Assembly: GCA_965203725.1 (NCBI GenBank)
Contig: CBDBDH010000001.1
Location: forward strand, 248,001-312,000
Direction of reading: 5' to 3'
DNA from: WTFY01 sp965203725
GTDB lineage: Bacteria; Pseudomonadota; Gammaproteobacteria; UBA4575
Length of the DNA: 64,000 nucleotides
Below the pieces are notes generated by a model. The model made no database searches. It had not been told where the DNA came from and saw only the letters and a program-made list of their open reading frames with translations. This document shows, one piece after another, positions 27,544 to 36,421 of the stretch. Numbering within the stretch: the stretch's first letter is position 1; each line of letters begins with the position of its first letter. The position numbers were made by a program, and so were the translations under genes.

Positions 27544-28821
27544 TTGGACGATTATTCGATAGGCACACTGTTTTTGGTGTTGTTTATTCTATTTATCCTC
27601 TCCGCATTTTTCTCAGGTTCGGAAACTGCACTGATGGCGCTCGATCGCTATCGCCTGCGCCACATGGCCCGCACGGGCCGGCGCGGTGCCAGGCAGGCGC
27701 AAAAGCTGCTCGAGAAACCCGACCGCCTCATCGGCCTGATCCTGCTCGGCAACAACGTGGTCAACATCCTGATCGCCCAGCTGTCCGCCTACATCGGTTA
27801 CCGCCTGCACGGCGACATCGGGATCGCCGCGGCCACGTTCATCCTGATCTTCGCGATCCTGATCTTCGCCGAACTGACTCCGAAGACCGTCGCCGCCCTG
27901 CATGCGGAAAAACTGGCGCTGCCGGCGGCGGTGGTCTATGCACCCCTGCTGGCCGTGACCTACCCCTTCGTGTGGATCGTGAACCTGTTCGCCAACAACC
28001 TGCTGAGGGTGTTCGGGATCGAGGTCAAGGACAGCACCGCCAGCAAGCTCAGTCACGAGGAACTGCGCACCGTGGTCGATGACGAGCACCTCTCCATCTC
28101 CAGCGAACACCAGCAGATGCTGCTGGGGGTGCTGGACCTGGAAAAGATCACGGTGGAGGACATCATGATCCCGAAAAACGAGATCGTCGCCCTCGACCTG
28201 GAAGATGACTGGGAAGAAATCGTCTCGCAGCTGAAGAACATCTCCTACACACGAATCCCGGTCTGCCGCGGCGGCATCGACAACGTCGTCGGCTTTTTGC
28301 ATGTGCGCAAGCTGTTCATCAGCGCCATCCACAAGGAGATCGGGCCCGGGGACCTGGAGCAGGCACTGCGCGAGCCGTACTTCATCCCGGAAGGCACCCA
28401 CCTAAAAAAACTGCTGTTCGAGCTGCAGGACAAGAAACGCAGGTTCAGCCTAGTGGTCGACGAATTCGGCGACATCCAGGGGCTGGTTACGCTCGAAGAC
28501 CTGCTGGAGGAAATCGTCGGCGAGTTCACCAACGACCCGGCCACCTACGATGTCGAGATCCATCCGCAGCGCGACGGCACGTACTTCGTCGACGGCGGGA
28601 CGCATATCCGCGACATCAACAAGGCGCTAGACCTGGAACTGCACGACCACGGGCCCAAGACCATCAACGGCCTGATCCTGGAACAGATGGAATCCATCCC
28701 GGAACCGGGCACCACCGTGCTGATCGACGGCTACCCCATCGAAGTCGTGCGCACCCACAAGAACGCGGTGCGCACGGCGCGGATCAGCCCGCAACTGCGC
28801 AAGCACCAAGAGACGCTCTGA
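27544..28821 (+). CDS. corB: CNNM/CorB-type transporter (DUF21-CBS-CorC domains)
   Basis: The 425-residue protein has an N-terminal DUF21 membrane domain with about four segments (LFLVLFILFILSAFFSGSETALMALDRYRL is the signature start), a tandem CBS pair at about 195-325 (EDIMIPKNEIVALD, and RFSLVVDEFGDIQGLVTLEDLLEEIVGE) and a C-terminal CorC/HlyC domain. Homologues transport or regulate Mg2+ and Co2+. Start is TTG 27544 preceded by a strong GGGAGGG ribosome site about 12 bases upstream. The ypjD-corB pair downstream of ffh matches E. coli ypjD-yfjD. Confidence 0.9.
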   Translation: MDDYSIGTLFLVLFILFILSAFFSGSETALMALDRYRLRHMARTGRRGARQAQKLLEKPDRLIGLILLGNNVVNILIAQLSAYIGYRLHGDIGIAAATFILIFAILIFAELTPKTVAALHAEKLALPAAVVYAPLLAVTYPFVWIVNLFANNLLRVFGIEVKDSTASKLSHEELRTVVDDEHLSISSEHQQMLLGVLDLEKITVEDIMIPKNEIVALDLEDDWEEIVSQLKNISYTRIPVCRGGIDNVVGFLHVRKLFISAIHKEIGPGDLEQALREPYFIPEGTHLKKLLFELQDKKRRFSLVVDEFGDIQGLVTLEDLLEEIVGEFTNDPATYDVEIHPQRDGTYFVDGGTHIRDINKALDLELHDHGPKTINGLILEQMESIPEPGTTVLIDGYPIEVVRTHKNAVRTARISPQLRKHQETL

Positions 28822-28878
28822 CCCCATCTCCCGCAGCACCGCCCGAAGTCGCCCGCGCCTGTCGGGTACAATACCCAG

Positions 28879-30231
28879 ATGGCTAAAGAAGCAAGCTTTG
28901 TCTGCACGGAATGCGGCGGCCTTTTCACCAAGTGGACGGGCCAGTGCCCAAGCTGCGGGGCTTGGAACACGATCGAGAAGCAGTCCGCCGTGCTCAGGCA
29001 GAACAAGGCCGTCTCGCTGCTGCATGCCGGCGATGTCGCCGAGATCCAGACCGTCAGCGAAATCGACTTCGAGTCGCAGGACCGCACGACGACCACCCTT
29101 GCAGAACTCGACCGCGTGCTCGGCGGCGGAATCGTCACCGGCTCCGTGGTACTGGTCGGCGGCAACCCCGGCATCGGCAAGTCAACCCTGCTGCTGCAGG
29201 TCCTGTGTGCGCTGGATCACCAGCGTGCCCTGTACGTGACGGGCGAGGAGTCCCTGCAGCAGGTGGCCCTGCGCGCGGAGCGGCTGGGCTACAAGGATGC
29301 ACCGCTGCGCGTGCTTGCATCCACCCGCCTTGAGGAAATACTCGCCTGTGCCATGCGCGAGCGCCCGAACATCATGGTGATCGACTCGATCCAGTCGCTG
29401 GCATCCGAGAATACGCCCTCGGCGCCCGGTTCGGTCTCCCAGGTCAGGGATTGCGCCAACCGCATCACCCAGTTCGCCAAGCAGACCGACACCACGGTGT
29501 TCATGGTCGGCCACGTCACCAAGGAAGGCTCCATCGCCGGGCCGCGCGTGCTCGAGCACGTCGTGGACACGGTGCTGTATTTCGAGGGCGATGACGGCGG
29601 GCGTTACCGCGTGCTGAGGGCGGCCAAGAACCGCTTCGGGGCCGTCAACGAACTGGGCGTCTTCGTGATGCAGGATGCGGGCCTGAAGGGGGTCAAGAAC
29701 CCCTCGGCCATCTTCCTGTCGCGCCATGCCGACACGGCCCCCGGTAGCGTGATCACCGCAACCTGCGAGGCCACCCGGCCCCTGCTGCTGGAAGTGCAGA
29801 CCCTGGTGGAGGACACCCCGGCCACCCATCCGAAGCGGGTGGCGATCGGCATCGAGCAGAACCGCCTGACCATGCTGCTTGCGATACTGCATCGGCACGG
29901 AGGGGTCGACATCTACGACAAGGACGTGTTCGTGAACATCGTCGGCGGCGTCCAGCTGAAGGAAACCGGCGCGGACCTCGCGGTCCTGCTGGCAACCTAC
30001 TCCAGCTTCAAAGACCGCACCTTGGACCGCGGCCTCGCGGCCTTCGGGGAGATCGGGCTGACCGGCGAGGTGCGCCCGGTCTACAACGGCCTGGCCCGCC
30101 TCAAGGAGGCGCGCGAGCACGGTATCACCAAGGTCATCATCCCTTCGGCCAACCGGCCCAAGACCAAGCTGCCTGGGCTGGAAGTCGTGGCAGTCAGCCA
30201 GCTTGGCGAAGCGCTCGGCGCCCTGGCCTGA
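28879..30231 (+). CDS. radA: DNA repair protein RadA
   Basis: RadA is a RecA-like, DnaB-type helicase that drives branch migration in recombinational repair. The 450-residue protein has an N-terminal zinc finger (CTECGG...CPSCGAW, about 10-32), Walker A GGNPGIGKSTLLLQ near 94-107, the RadA-specific KNRFGAVNELGVF near 252-264 and a C-terminal Lon-protease-like domain. The ATG lies six bases after a TACAAT hexamer (28867-28872) and has no ribosome site, so the message may be leaderless. Confidence 0.97.
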   Translation: MAKEASFVCTECGGLFTKWTGQCPSCGAWNTIEKQSAVLRQNKAVSLLHAGDVAEIQTVSEIDFESQDRTTTTLAELDRVLGGGIVTGSVVLVGGNPGIGKSTLLLQVLCALDHQRALYVTGEESLQQVALRAERLGYKDAPLRVLASTRLEEILACAMRERPNIMVIDSIQSLASENTPSAPGSVSQVRDCANRITQFAKQTDTTVFMVGHVTKEGSIAGPRVLEHVVDTVLYFEGDDGGRYRVLRAAKNRFGAVNELGVFVMQDAGLKGVKNPSAIFLSRHADTAPGSVITATCEATRPLLLEVQTLVEDTPATHPKRVAIGIEQNRLTMLLAILHRHGGVDIYDKDVFVNIVGGVQLKETGADLAVLLATYSSFKDRTLDRGLAAFGEIGLTGEVRPVYNGLARLKEAREHGITKVIIPSANRPKTKLPGLEVVAVSQLGEALGALA

Positions 30232-30235
30232 TCCC

Positions 30236-31075
30236 ATGGACCGGCCCTACCGTCCCAGAATGTCGCGCCAGGGGCTGGCACCCACGCATGCGGTGACCGT
30301 CACCAACCAGTTCCACGAGCAGCGCGAGGTGCAGGTCGCAGGAGAATCCCCCCTGACCCTGAAGGTGAACGGGCGCGAGCTGGTGACGCTGATGACGCTC
30401 GGCACCCATCCGGAAGAACTCGCGCTCGGCTACCTGCGCAACCAGCGCCTGCTGGAAAATATTTCCGACATTGCCTCGGTCGAGGTCGACTGGGACAAGG
30501 AAACGGTCGAGGTCATGACCCGGGAAGGCCGGGAAATCACCGACTGGGAGGAAAAACTCAGCAAGCGCACCGTGACTTCGGGCTGCGGACAGGGCACGGT
30601 CTTCAGCTGCACCCTGGACAAGCTGTACGATGTCCGGCTCCCGCAGGTGGCCCTGAAGCAGTCGATGATCTATGATCTGCTGGCCGCCATCACCCGCTTC
30701 AATGACATCTACAAGCGGGCCGGTGCCGTGCACGGCTGCGCACTGTGTCATGGCACCGAGATCCTGAAGTTTGTCGAAGATGTCGGAAGGCACAACGCCG
30801 CGGATGCCATCTCGGGCTGGATGTGGCTCGAGCACGTCACCGGCGAGGACAAGATTTTCTACACCACCGGGCGCCTGACCTCCGAAATGATCATGAAGTC
30901 CGCGCACATGGGCATCCCGGTATTGCTGTCACGCTCGGGGGTCACGCACATGGGGCTGGAGCTGGCACGTGACCTCGGCATTCTCATGATCGCACGCGCC
31001 AAGGGGCGGGCCTTTCTCGTTTACCACGGTGTAGAACAGATTGAGTTTGATGCGCGTCCCAAACCCCCGCCCTGA
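30236..31075 (+). CDS. fdhD: formate dehydrogenase accessory sulfurtransferase FdhD
   Basis: FdhD moves sulfur from IscS to the molybdenum or tungsten cofactor of formate dehydrogenase. From ATG 30236 the protein has 279 residues. Features are EVQVAGESPLTLKVNGREL, MTLGTHPEELALGYLRNQRLL, the Cys loop TSGCGQGTVFSC, and the cofactor-binding VEDVGRHNAADAISGW. The Cys loop has CGQG rather than the CxxC of E. coli FdhD. No formate dehydrogenase genes are in the window. It starts four bases after radA, and the island begins directly after it. Confidence 0.93.
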   Translation: MDRPYRPRMSRQGLAPTHAVTVTNQFHEQREVQVAGESPLTLKVNGRELVTLMTLGTHPEELALGYLRNQRLLENISDIASVEVDWDKETVEVMTREGREITDWEEKLSKRTVTSGCGQGTVFSCTLDKLYDVRLPQVALKQSMIYDLLAAITRFNDIYKRAGAVHGCALCHGTEILKFVEDVGRHNAADAISGWMWLEHVTGEDKIFYTTGRLTSEMIMKSAHMGIPVLLSRSGVTHMGLELARDLGILMIARAKGRAFLVYHGVEQIEFDARPKPPP

Positions 31076-31239
31076 TCCGAAGGTGTCTATTAACCGAAGC
31101 GATGATCAGTGTGTAATGGATAACTTACTTCGTCGAATTCCCTCAAAACCTCAGATCAGTTTATGGGGAGAATACCAGTGAGCCGCTCACATAATTCCTT
31201 TCTTGAAATTCGCAACTCGGAGACATGTGTAGCGGTAGT

Positions 31240-32286
31240 CTAGCCCGAACTTACATACGGTATCTCTGACTCCTGGACCTTGATAACTCGATCTCTAGTT
31301 AGGCTATCAAGTAATTCGTGAACAGCTTCAGAATTTGCAGACTGATTTCTGGAAGGCCCAACCAGTATCCTTGAAATTGGAAGTTCTCCACCAAGATTCT
31401 CAAACAGGCGAATATAGGGTATTGAGCCACATGAGCCCGAACGATGGTGGATCATCTTAAAAGGTCTTTGTTCTCCCTCAAATTGGGAGAATTTGTCGGC
31501 ATGTCCTTCATGGCAAACCCCAACAATTATCCGACACTCCTTTTCTTCACGGAACGCCCAGTGCTTTAGCCTTCCGACGGCTAGCGGGAGACTACACGTC
31601 AATAACTCGATATTTCTCAGCGCTTGTTCATCGTCGTTGAGCCCGCCGGCGACATGTTTTGAGTAAATTTTCAGTGCATCAAACAGATTTTGAAAACGAG
31701 CTTCCAGATTCAATTTTTCGTGGTAGTAGACAGCGGGTTCAATTGAGCAACTCAAATACGCGAAACGCCCACATTCGGAGTGCAGAAGATCTCCAAGACG
31801 TGCTGTATCAAAAATGATTGCTACACCTTGGTCACCACCGTATCCACGCCACTGACTGAGCATTCCGTTTTTGCAATCATATTCCTTTTTATGAGTCGTA
31901 AAGGATGTTACAAAAGGAATCCCCATCCCATGTCTAGATTCGTCCCCAAGCAAGAGTGATTTCATGACATCTATGCTCATAGCTCCATCCTGTGCCGCGA
32001 TTTTGGATGCCCCGCCTAATCTTTCAGCATTTTCCCTTATTTCAGGATCGCGACCAGGACCAGCTTCAAAGGCTGCTTGGAGATAGGCAACACATTGTGA
32101 CTCGAGTTTAGGCCAAAGTAGTTGCATCTCGGAGGAATCGTTCAAGTACTCTGCGTGGGTCGCCCAGAGAGTGTTGGCCCCAAGAATCCCTTCAAGTGCT
32201 CGTAATGAGGTGTAATGAAAGAGTTCAGGATGTTTTGTAGATACTAGTCGTTCTTTGTCGGTTTTTCTTTTCACACATTTATCCAA
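31240..32286 (-). CDS. DUF2971 domain protein
   Basis: The 348-residue protein has the DUF2971 pattern: a start like LFHYTSLRALEGILGANTLWATHAEYLNDSSEMQ, a central ITSFT-like FVTSFTTHKKEYDCKNGMLSQWRGYGGDQGVAIIFD block (about 110-160), and a late segment with the KECRI basic motif (REEKECRIIVG). DUF2971 proteins are frequent in defence and mobile islands, with unproven function; an ADP-ribosyltransferase-like or toxin role has been discussed but is not shown here. The start is uncertain: TTG 32286 is the furthest, and a GTG four codons later is possible. Base composition is AT-richer than the flanking housekeeping genes. Confidence 0.75.
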   Translation of the reverse strand: MDKCVKRKTDKERLVSTKHPELFHYTSLRALEGILGANTLWATHAEYLNDSSEMQLLWPKLESQCVAYLQAAFEAGPGRDPEIRENAERLGGASKIAAQDGAMSIDVMKSLLLGDESRHGMGIPFVTSFTTHKKEYDCKNGMLSQWRGYGGDQGVAIIFDTARLGDLLHSECGRFAYLSCSIEPAVYYHEKLNLEARFQNLFDALKIYSKHVAGGLNDDEQALRNIELLTCSLPLAVGRLKHWAFREEKECRIIVGVCHEGHADKFSQFEGEQRPFKMIHHRSGSCGSIPYIRLFENLGGELPISRILVGPSRNQSANSEAVHELLDSLTRDRVIKVQESEIPYVSSG

Positions 32287-32338
32287 GAGGCTTAAGAATA
32301 CTTAACAACAAAGTCCTAACGATTCTGCATTAGCATCT

Positions 32339-33385
32339 TTAAAAGCGAAAATTTTTTGAGATAAATTCAATTAATTCATCTGCTTGAGATCCAGATCGAA
32401 ATTTCAGATTTTCTTCAAAGTTTAGATTGGGTAACATGTGGATTATGTTGTCATCCTCGTACAATTCCACTACAGCTTGATTATAGTCCGTCTTGTCAAC
32501 CAATCCCGATTGAGCCATTGTGAATTCAATTGCGGCCCCAACAAGAATATCTGCCAACTGAAGTGCATGACTATGACGCGAATCCTGTTGAGAGACAACA
32601 GACAACTTTAGCGGGAAAGATAGTTCAGTGATCCTCGTTTGTTTAAAAGTGCGCACATCATCCACACTAATGAACCAATGAATTAACTCATTGTATTTGC
32701 GAAGATTGTCAGAAGTATCATGTACGATCTCATACTCAGAGGCCGTGTACTTTTCGATACGACTAATCAGACTCAGTAAAACTACAAAAGCTGCATCGGT
32801 AGTTGATTTTGGGTTTGTTATCTCATTAATACATCCGCGATACCCTAACGACAAAGGGTGTAGATGCTCTGATAATTCATTTCCTTTTAGTGATCGGGCT
32901 TTTTCAATTAAAGCCTGAACGGCGACATTCGATTTCATTCTTACTGCATGTTGAAATAGATAGAGAAGCTCCTGATAGTTTTCTGCGCCCCAGAAATTCG
33001 GAGCTGTGTAATATATGAGTGATGCAAGAGAATAGTTATGGCCAGCTTCATAGAAATTCATTCCATGATCATAAAAAAACGGCTCCACACAAGAATCTAA
33101 GAACATCAGAGTTAGTAAATACTTCTTATCACCTACGTAAGTGAGACCTTTATAATCTTTTAACAATGCGTATTGAATTTGCAGCAAAGCACTCCAGTTG
33201 CTTTTTCTTCGCGACAGCTTTTTGTGCTTTAGTTCATTGGCTTTGTTATTTGGAAGGTACTCATCAATAAGATTCTTCGCGGTCTCCTCATCAATTCTTA
33301 TAGATGATGCACCTTGAAACGGCTGTTGATGATTTAACAAGTCATAACCTGTATATCCGCTTTCATCTATAAAAAATTTGTTCAT
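32339..33385 (-). CDS. DUF3800 domain protein
   Basis: The 348-residue protein begins NKFFIDESGYTGYDLLN, the FxDESG start of DUF3800, and ends with a conserved LQLADILVGAAIEF segment (about 270-283). Acidic residues in those two motifs are the expected metal ligands of an RNase H-like fold, so it may be a nuclease; this is inferred from the family. Start is ATG with a modest GGAAA site. It lies 52 bases upstream of the DUF2971 gene on the same strand, and the two may form a functional pair. Strongly AT-rich relative to the chromosome around it. Confidence 0.75.
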   Translation of the reverse strand: MNKFFIDESGYTGYDLLNHQQPFQGASSIRIDEETAKNLIDEYLPNNKANELKHKKLSRRKSNWSALLQIQYALLKDYKGLTYVGDKKYLLTLMFLDSCVEPFFYDHGMNFYEAGHNYSLASLIYYTAPNFWGAENYQELLYLFQHAVRMKSNVAVQALIEKARSLKGNELSEHLHPLSLGYRGCINEITNPKSTTDAAFVVLLSLISRIEKYTASEYEIVHDTSDNLRKYNELIHWFISVDDVRTFKQTRITELSFPLKLSVVSQQDSRHSHALQLADILVGAAIEFTMAQSGLVDKTDYNQAVVELYEDDNIIHMLPNLNFEENLKFRSGSQADELIEFISKNFRF

Positions 33386-33550
33386 GATATTTCCAGGTAG
33401 TGGCTAAAAACCGAACTTCCTCCTTCAGAATAGTCAATCGAGAGTATTCCTGAGAAGAAATATATCGTATTGATGATGGCCTCTAGACCTCGTATCTATT
33501 AACTTTACTCTGAATCAACTGATCAAGCTTATTGCACTGCAAACATTGAT

Positions 33551-34849
33551 ATGAACCACGAGAAAAAACATACACGCATTGCAGACAACCCGTCCGTGAA
33601 AGGGATTTCCCAATCTCTCTATTCGGCAAAAGCTGTAAAATTCATAACAAGCATCTTAAAACGACTTCCCACCACTAATGAAAACCTGAATCAAATACAC
33701 CAAGCCGCAGATGCAGTGGTACAACAATCCGGTCTCCTGCACCTGCCTGACCGTTTTAACGATGCGTTCTCTGAAGATGGCTGGATCGCCACTGACTCCA
33801 TGTCTGCAGACATTATGCGCGAAGCTGTTGAACTTCATAAGTCCGGCAGAAAACAAGAGGCAGAAGAAACTATTTTAGCTTGGTTTCAGGAAAAAACGAT
33901 TTCGCTCTTTGCTATTCAACGTGCCAAAAAATTCAACAAATCCTCAAGAAGGTGGGACCAGCTTCAAGAAGCCATGAAGTTAACTTTGGAGGAGCGCTAC
34001 TGGTCAGCTGTTCCATTGATTCTAATTGCATGCGACGGATTTGCCTCTGATGTTCTAGGATCAAGCCCCTTTGAAAAGGAAGCAAACCTCACGGTATTCG
34101 ACTCAATTGTAGGGCATCCTACATCTTTACCAAGGCTTATTAACAAGGTGACGAAAGGTGTCAGAAAGTCATCAGATGATGAACTTGACTTGCCATTGCG
34201 TCATGGAATTCTGCATGGGAAGTCCTTGGGATACGCCAATCGTACAGTGTGCATGAAGGCATGGCTTCTAATGATTGCTCTCGTAGATTGGGCACATGAC
34301 AAGGAAGACGAAGATAGGCGAATCCAAGAACAAGAGTCTGCGTCTACGACAAGTCTTTTGAAATTGGCAAGTGACCTGCAAAAACTCTGCAGAGACAGGC
34401 GCGTCATGGAGGAATTTGAGCCACAAGAATCCAGAGGTCCGTTCATTGATGGCTTGGACAAAAGTTCTCCAGAATATGCCATCGTGAGCTTCTTGAGGGG
34501 TTGGGAAAGCCGGAACTATGGGAAGATGGCTGAACAAAGCGTGAACTTCTCAAAGCAGTCAATAAGAAAGTTGGCAGGACAATTGCGCCGGGATACAGAG
34601 CTAGTAGAACTTCTGGACTTTGAAGTGCGTGTAGTTTGCCAGACCACACCAGCTAGGGCCGATGCTGAAGTGTTTGTGAAAGCGAAGGCACTAAATGGAA
34701 TAGTTGAAGGGGTGTTCTCCTTTATAGTATTCCGGCAATCAGCGGGTGGAAAGATCGCGATAGCAGACGACCAAGGAAGATGGCTTGTACAGCAACTCTG
34801 TGTATTTAATGTTCTTAATGGACGAACGATCGGTTCTAAATCAGTTTAG
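33551..34849 (+). CDS. HEPN-motif protein of unknown function
   Basis: The 432-residue protein is mostly helical with no signal or membrane segment. Around residues 215-245 it has LRHGILHGKSLGYANRTVC.KAWLLMIALVDWA; RHGILH fits the R-(N/H/D)-x3-H motif of HEPN ribonucleases, and this RNGILHG-like block recurs in uncharacterised island proteins. The N-terminal half has a helical region with YWSAVPLILIACDGFASDVLG. A C-terminal domain (about 310-432) follows and is not recognised. It diverges from the DUF3800 gene, the gap holding both promoters. Probably a defence or toxin-type RNase; this is inference. Confidence 0.7.
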   Translation: MNHEKKHTRIADNPSVKGISQSLYSAKAVKFITSILKRLPTTNENLNQIHQAADAVVQQSGLLHLPDRFNDAFSEDGWIATDSMSADIMREAVELHKSGRKQEAEETILAWFQEKTISLFAIQRAKKFNKSSRRWDQLQEAMKLTLEERYWSAVPLILIACDGFASDVLGSSPFEKEANLTVFDSIVGHPTSLPRLINKVTKGVRKSSDDELDLPLRHGILHGKSLGYANRTVCMKAWLLMIALVDWAHDKEDEDRRIQEQESASTTSLLKLASDLQKLCRDRRVMEEFEPQESRGPFIDGLDKSSPEYAIVSFLRGWESRNYGKMAEQSVNFSKQSIRKLAGQLRRDTELVELLDFEVRVVCQTTPARADAEVFVKAKALNGIVEGVFSFIVFRQSAGGKIAIADDQGRWLVQQLCVFNVLNGRTIGSKSV

Positions 34850-34921
34850 TTTTGTCAGAGTATGTGGTTTACTAAATCAACAATTTAAAATGATGCTCAG
34901 AAACGGTTTTGACTTAATCAA

Positions 34922-35689
34922 TCAGTCTGATTCTCTTGGCGCAGGAAGAATTTCTTCGATGTAAAACGAAGGGCCAATGCTATCTTTCTGAATCCCTAGT
35001 GCCTGGGCTTCAGGGTATTTTGCTTTATCAAAATATCGTACATCATCACGGACCATAATCTTTACGACTAAATCTCTATGATCAGAGTAGTCGTCAGGCG
35101 CAATAACCCTGTGTGGGAGCGCAATTTTGGCACCAGGCATAAGAACTCCACACAGTCCATCCTCGATGAATGGTGATACATCTTCATCATAGAGGGTGGC
35201 TTCTGGGAAGAAGGCAATTACCACCTCAACTTCAGGCAAATTCTCTGGTAAATCAAAGTCTCGGTGGAGTACTCGTCGAGCCACAGGTACTTGTAGATCA
35301 GTGCCATTTTTATATAACTCAAAACCTTGTTTCATCCAAAACGGCAATGAACTTGCAGGTGAACATTCCACAGTTAAAACATTCACATTGTTATCCATTG
35401 CTCGATCAAGAGAAGCCTCAAACATGGCGTACCCAAATCCATGACGCTGTCGGTCTTTGCGAACACAGAGGATATCAGCGGCGTAGTCGCCTACCTGAAA
35501 TGCGACAGCATCGCCTTCTTCACGTATTACCCAGAGATGACCTTCCTCAAACGAGTGTTGGATAACTTCCCGGTTGGACCAAAATCCCTCACCATCTGTC
35601 TGATACTCTTGCTCTAGCCAGCCCAGTATCACGCTCAAGTCCTGTTGTTCTGCCTTTATCGGGGAGGGATGAGAGTGAAAATTCGTCAT
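34922..35689 (-). CDS. GNAT acetyltransferase with an unrecognised C-terminal domain
   Basis: The 255-residue protein has an N-terminal GNAT domain: DYAADILCVRKDRQRHGFGYAMFEASLDRA (about 68-97) contains the acetyl-CoA loop R-Q-R-H-G-F-G, and VLTVECSPASSLPFWMKQGFELYK gives the closing strand. After about residue 130 there is a further 120-residue region (VARRVLHRDFDLPENLPEVEVVIAFFP..., MVRDDVRYFDKAKYPEAQ) not assigned. Such fusions occur in accessory islands. It is convergent with the HEPN-motif gene and flanked by unknowns. Confidence 0.78.
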   Translation of the reverse strand: MTNFHSHPSPIKAEQQDLSVILGWLEQEYQTDGEGFWSNREVIQHSFEEGHLWVIREEGDAVAFQVGDYAADILCVRKDRQRHGFGYAMFEASLDRAMDNNVNVLTVECSPASSLPFWMKQGFELYKNGTDLQVPVARRVLHRDFDLPENLPEVEVVIAFFPEATLYDEDVSPFIEDGLCGVLMPGAKIALPHRVIAPDDYSDHRDLVVKIMVRDDVRYFDKAKYPEAQALGIQKDSIGPSFYIEEILPAPRESD

Positions 35690-35767
35690 ATTTGGTACTA
35701 AAAGGACATGAAATTATCACTGTTCATAGTGGCTACCATAAGAGGAACGATCACTCAGTCAGAGTTT

Positions 35768-36367
35768 TCACTTCTTAGCACCTTGATGAGCACGCTCCAA
35801 CTTTTCAAAATCAAGCCCATAACGTTTTTCCAGGTAATTGATCGCTGCCTGAACCGCATGCCCTACCGAAAATTCGTGAGCGCCAAACTTGATATAGGAC
35901 TCCAAAATGCCAACCCGTGGCATATCACAGTCCAATTTATACACCTGCTCTTCACGGAGTAGATTAGGAATTGTCAGAGGGTATGGTGATGGGCCTGGAT
36001 ACGTCGTGTATCTCGATGAGTCAGAATGACTAGCGAGGATAGAAACTAAATCAACATAGAGGCTGACTGGTTTCACACTCTTCTGTAAGGCCTTCCTTTC
36101 CTTGATTTTTCCATGCCAGTAATCGTACTTGTAATAGTCGCAAAGAGGACCCGAGCTGCGTTCCACACAGATGTATTCCAGCAAGTCTTGCATAAATATC
36201 TTAATTTCTGCATCTCTCTCATTGTCAATTTCCGATTGCATATTCGCAAAGGCTTCTCGCTCTGCTTGCTCGGAAAAATCCTTAATATCCTCAGATTTTC
36301 TTCCTTCAAGATAAGATTCAATCAAGCTAACTCTCTCTTCTAGTGTGCTAGTTATCCTCTTTCTCAT
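35768..36367 (-). CDS. hypothetical island protein
   Basis: A 199-residue protein, not recognised. The first half is charged and likely alpha-helical (STLEERVSLIESYLEGRKSEDIKDFSEQ...), the centre contains YYKYDYWHGKIKERKALQKSV, and the end has GAHEFSVGHAVQAAINYLEKRYGLDFEKLE. No signal peptide. The ATG follows the AT-rich gap after the AbiJ-like gene and reads on the same strand, so the two may be one transcript. Base usage is island-like. Confidence 0.6.
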   Translation of the reverse strand: MRKRITSTLEERVSLIESYLEGRKSEDIKDFSEQAEREAFANMQSEIDNERDAEIKIFMQDLLEYICVERSSGPLCDYYKYDYWHGKIKERKALQKSVKPVSLYVDLVSILASHSDSSRYTTYPGPSPYPLTIPNLLREEQVYKLDCDMPRVGILESYIKFGAHEFSVGHAVQAAINYLEKRYGLDFEKLERAHQGAKK

Positions 36368-36421
36368 ATGTCGGTCCCTAGAAGCTTGACAAGCTATAAT
36401 TTCTCTATATTAGGGTCGAGC

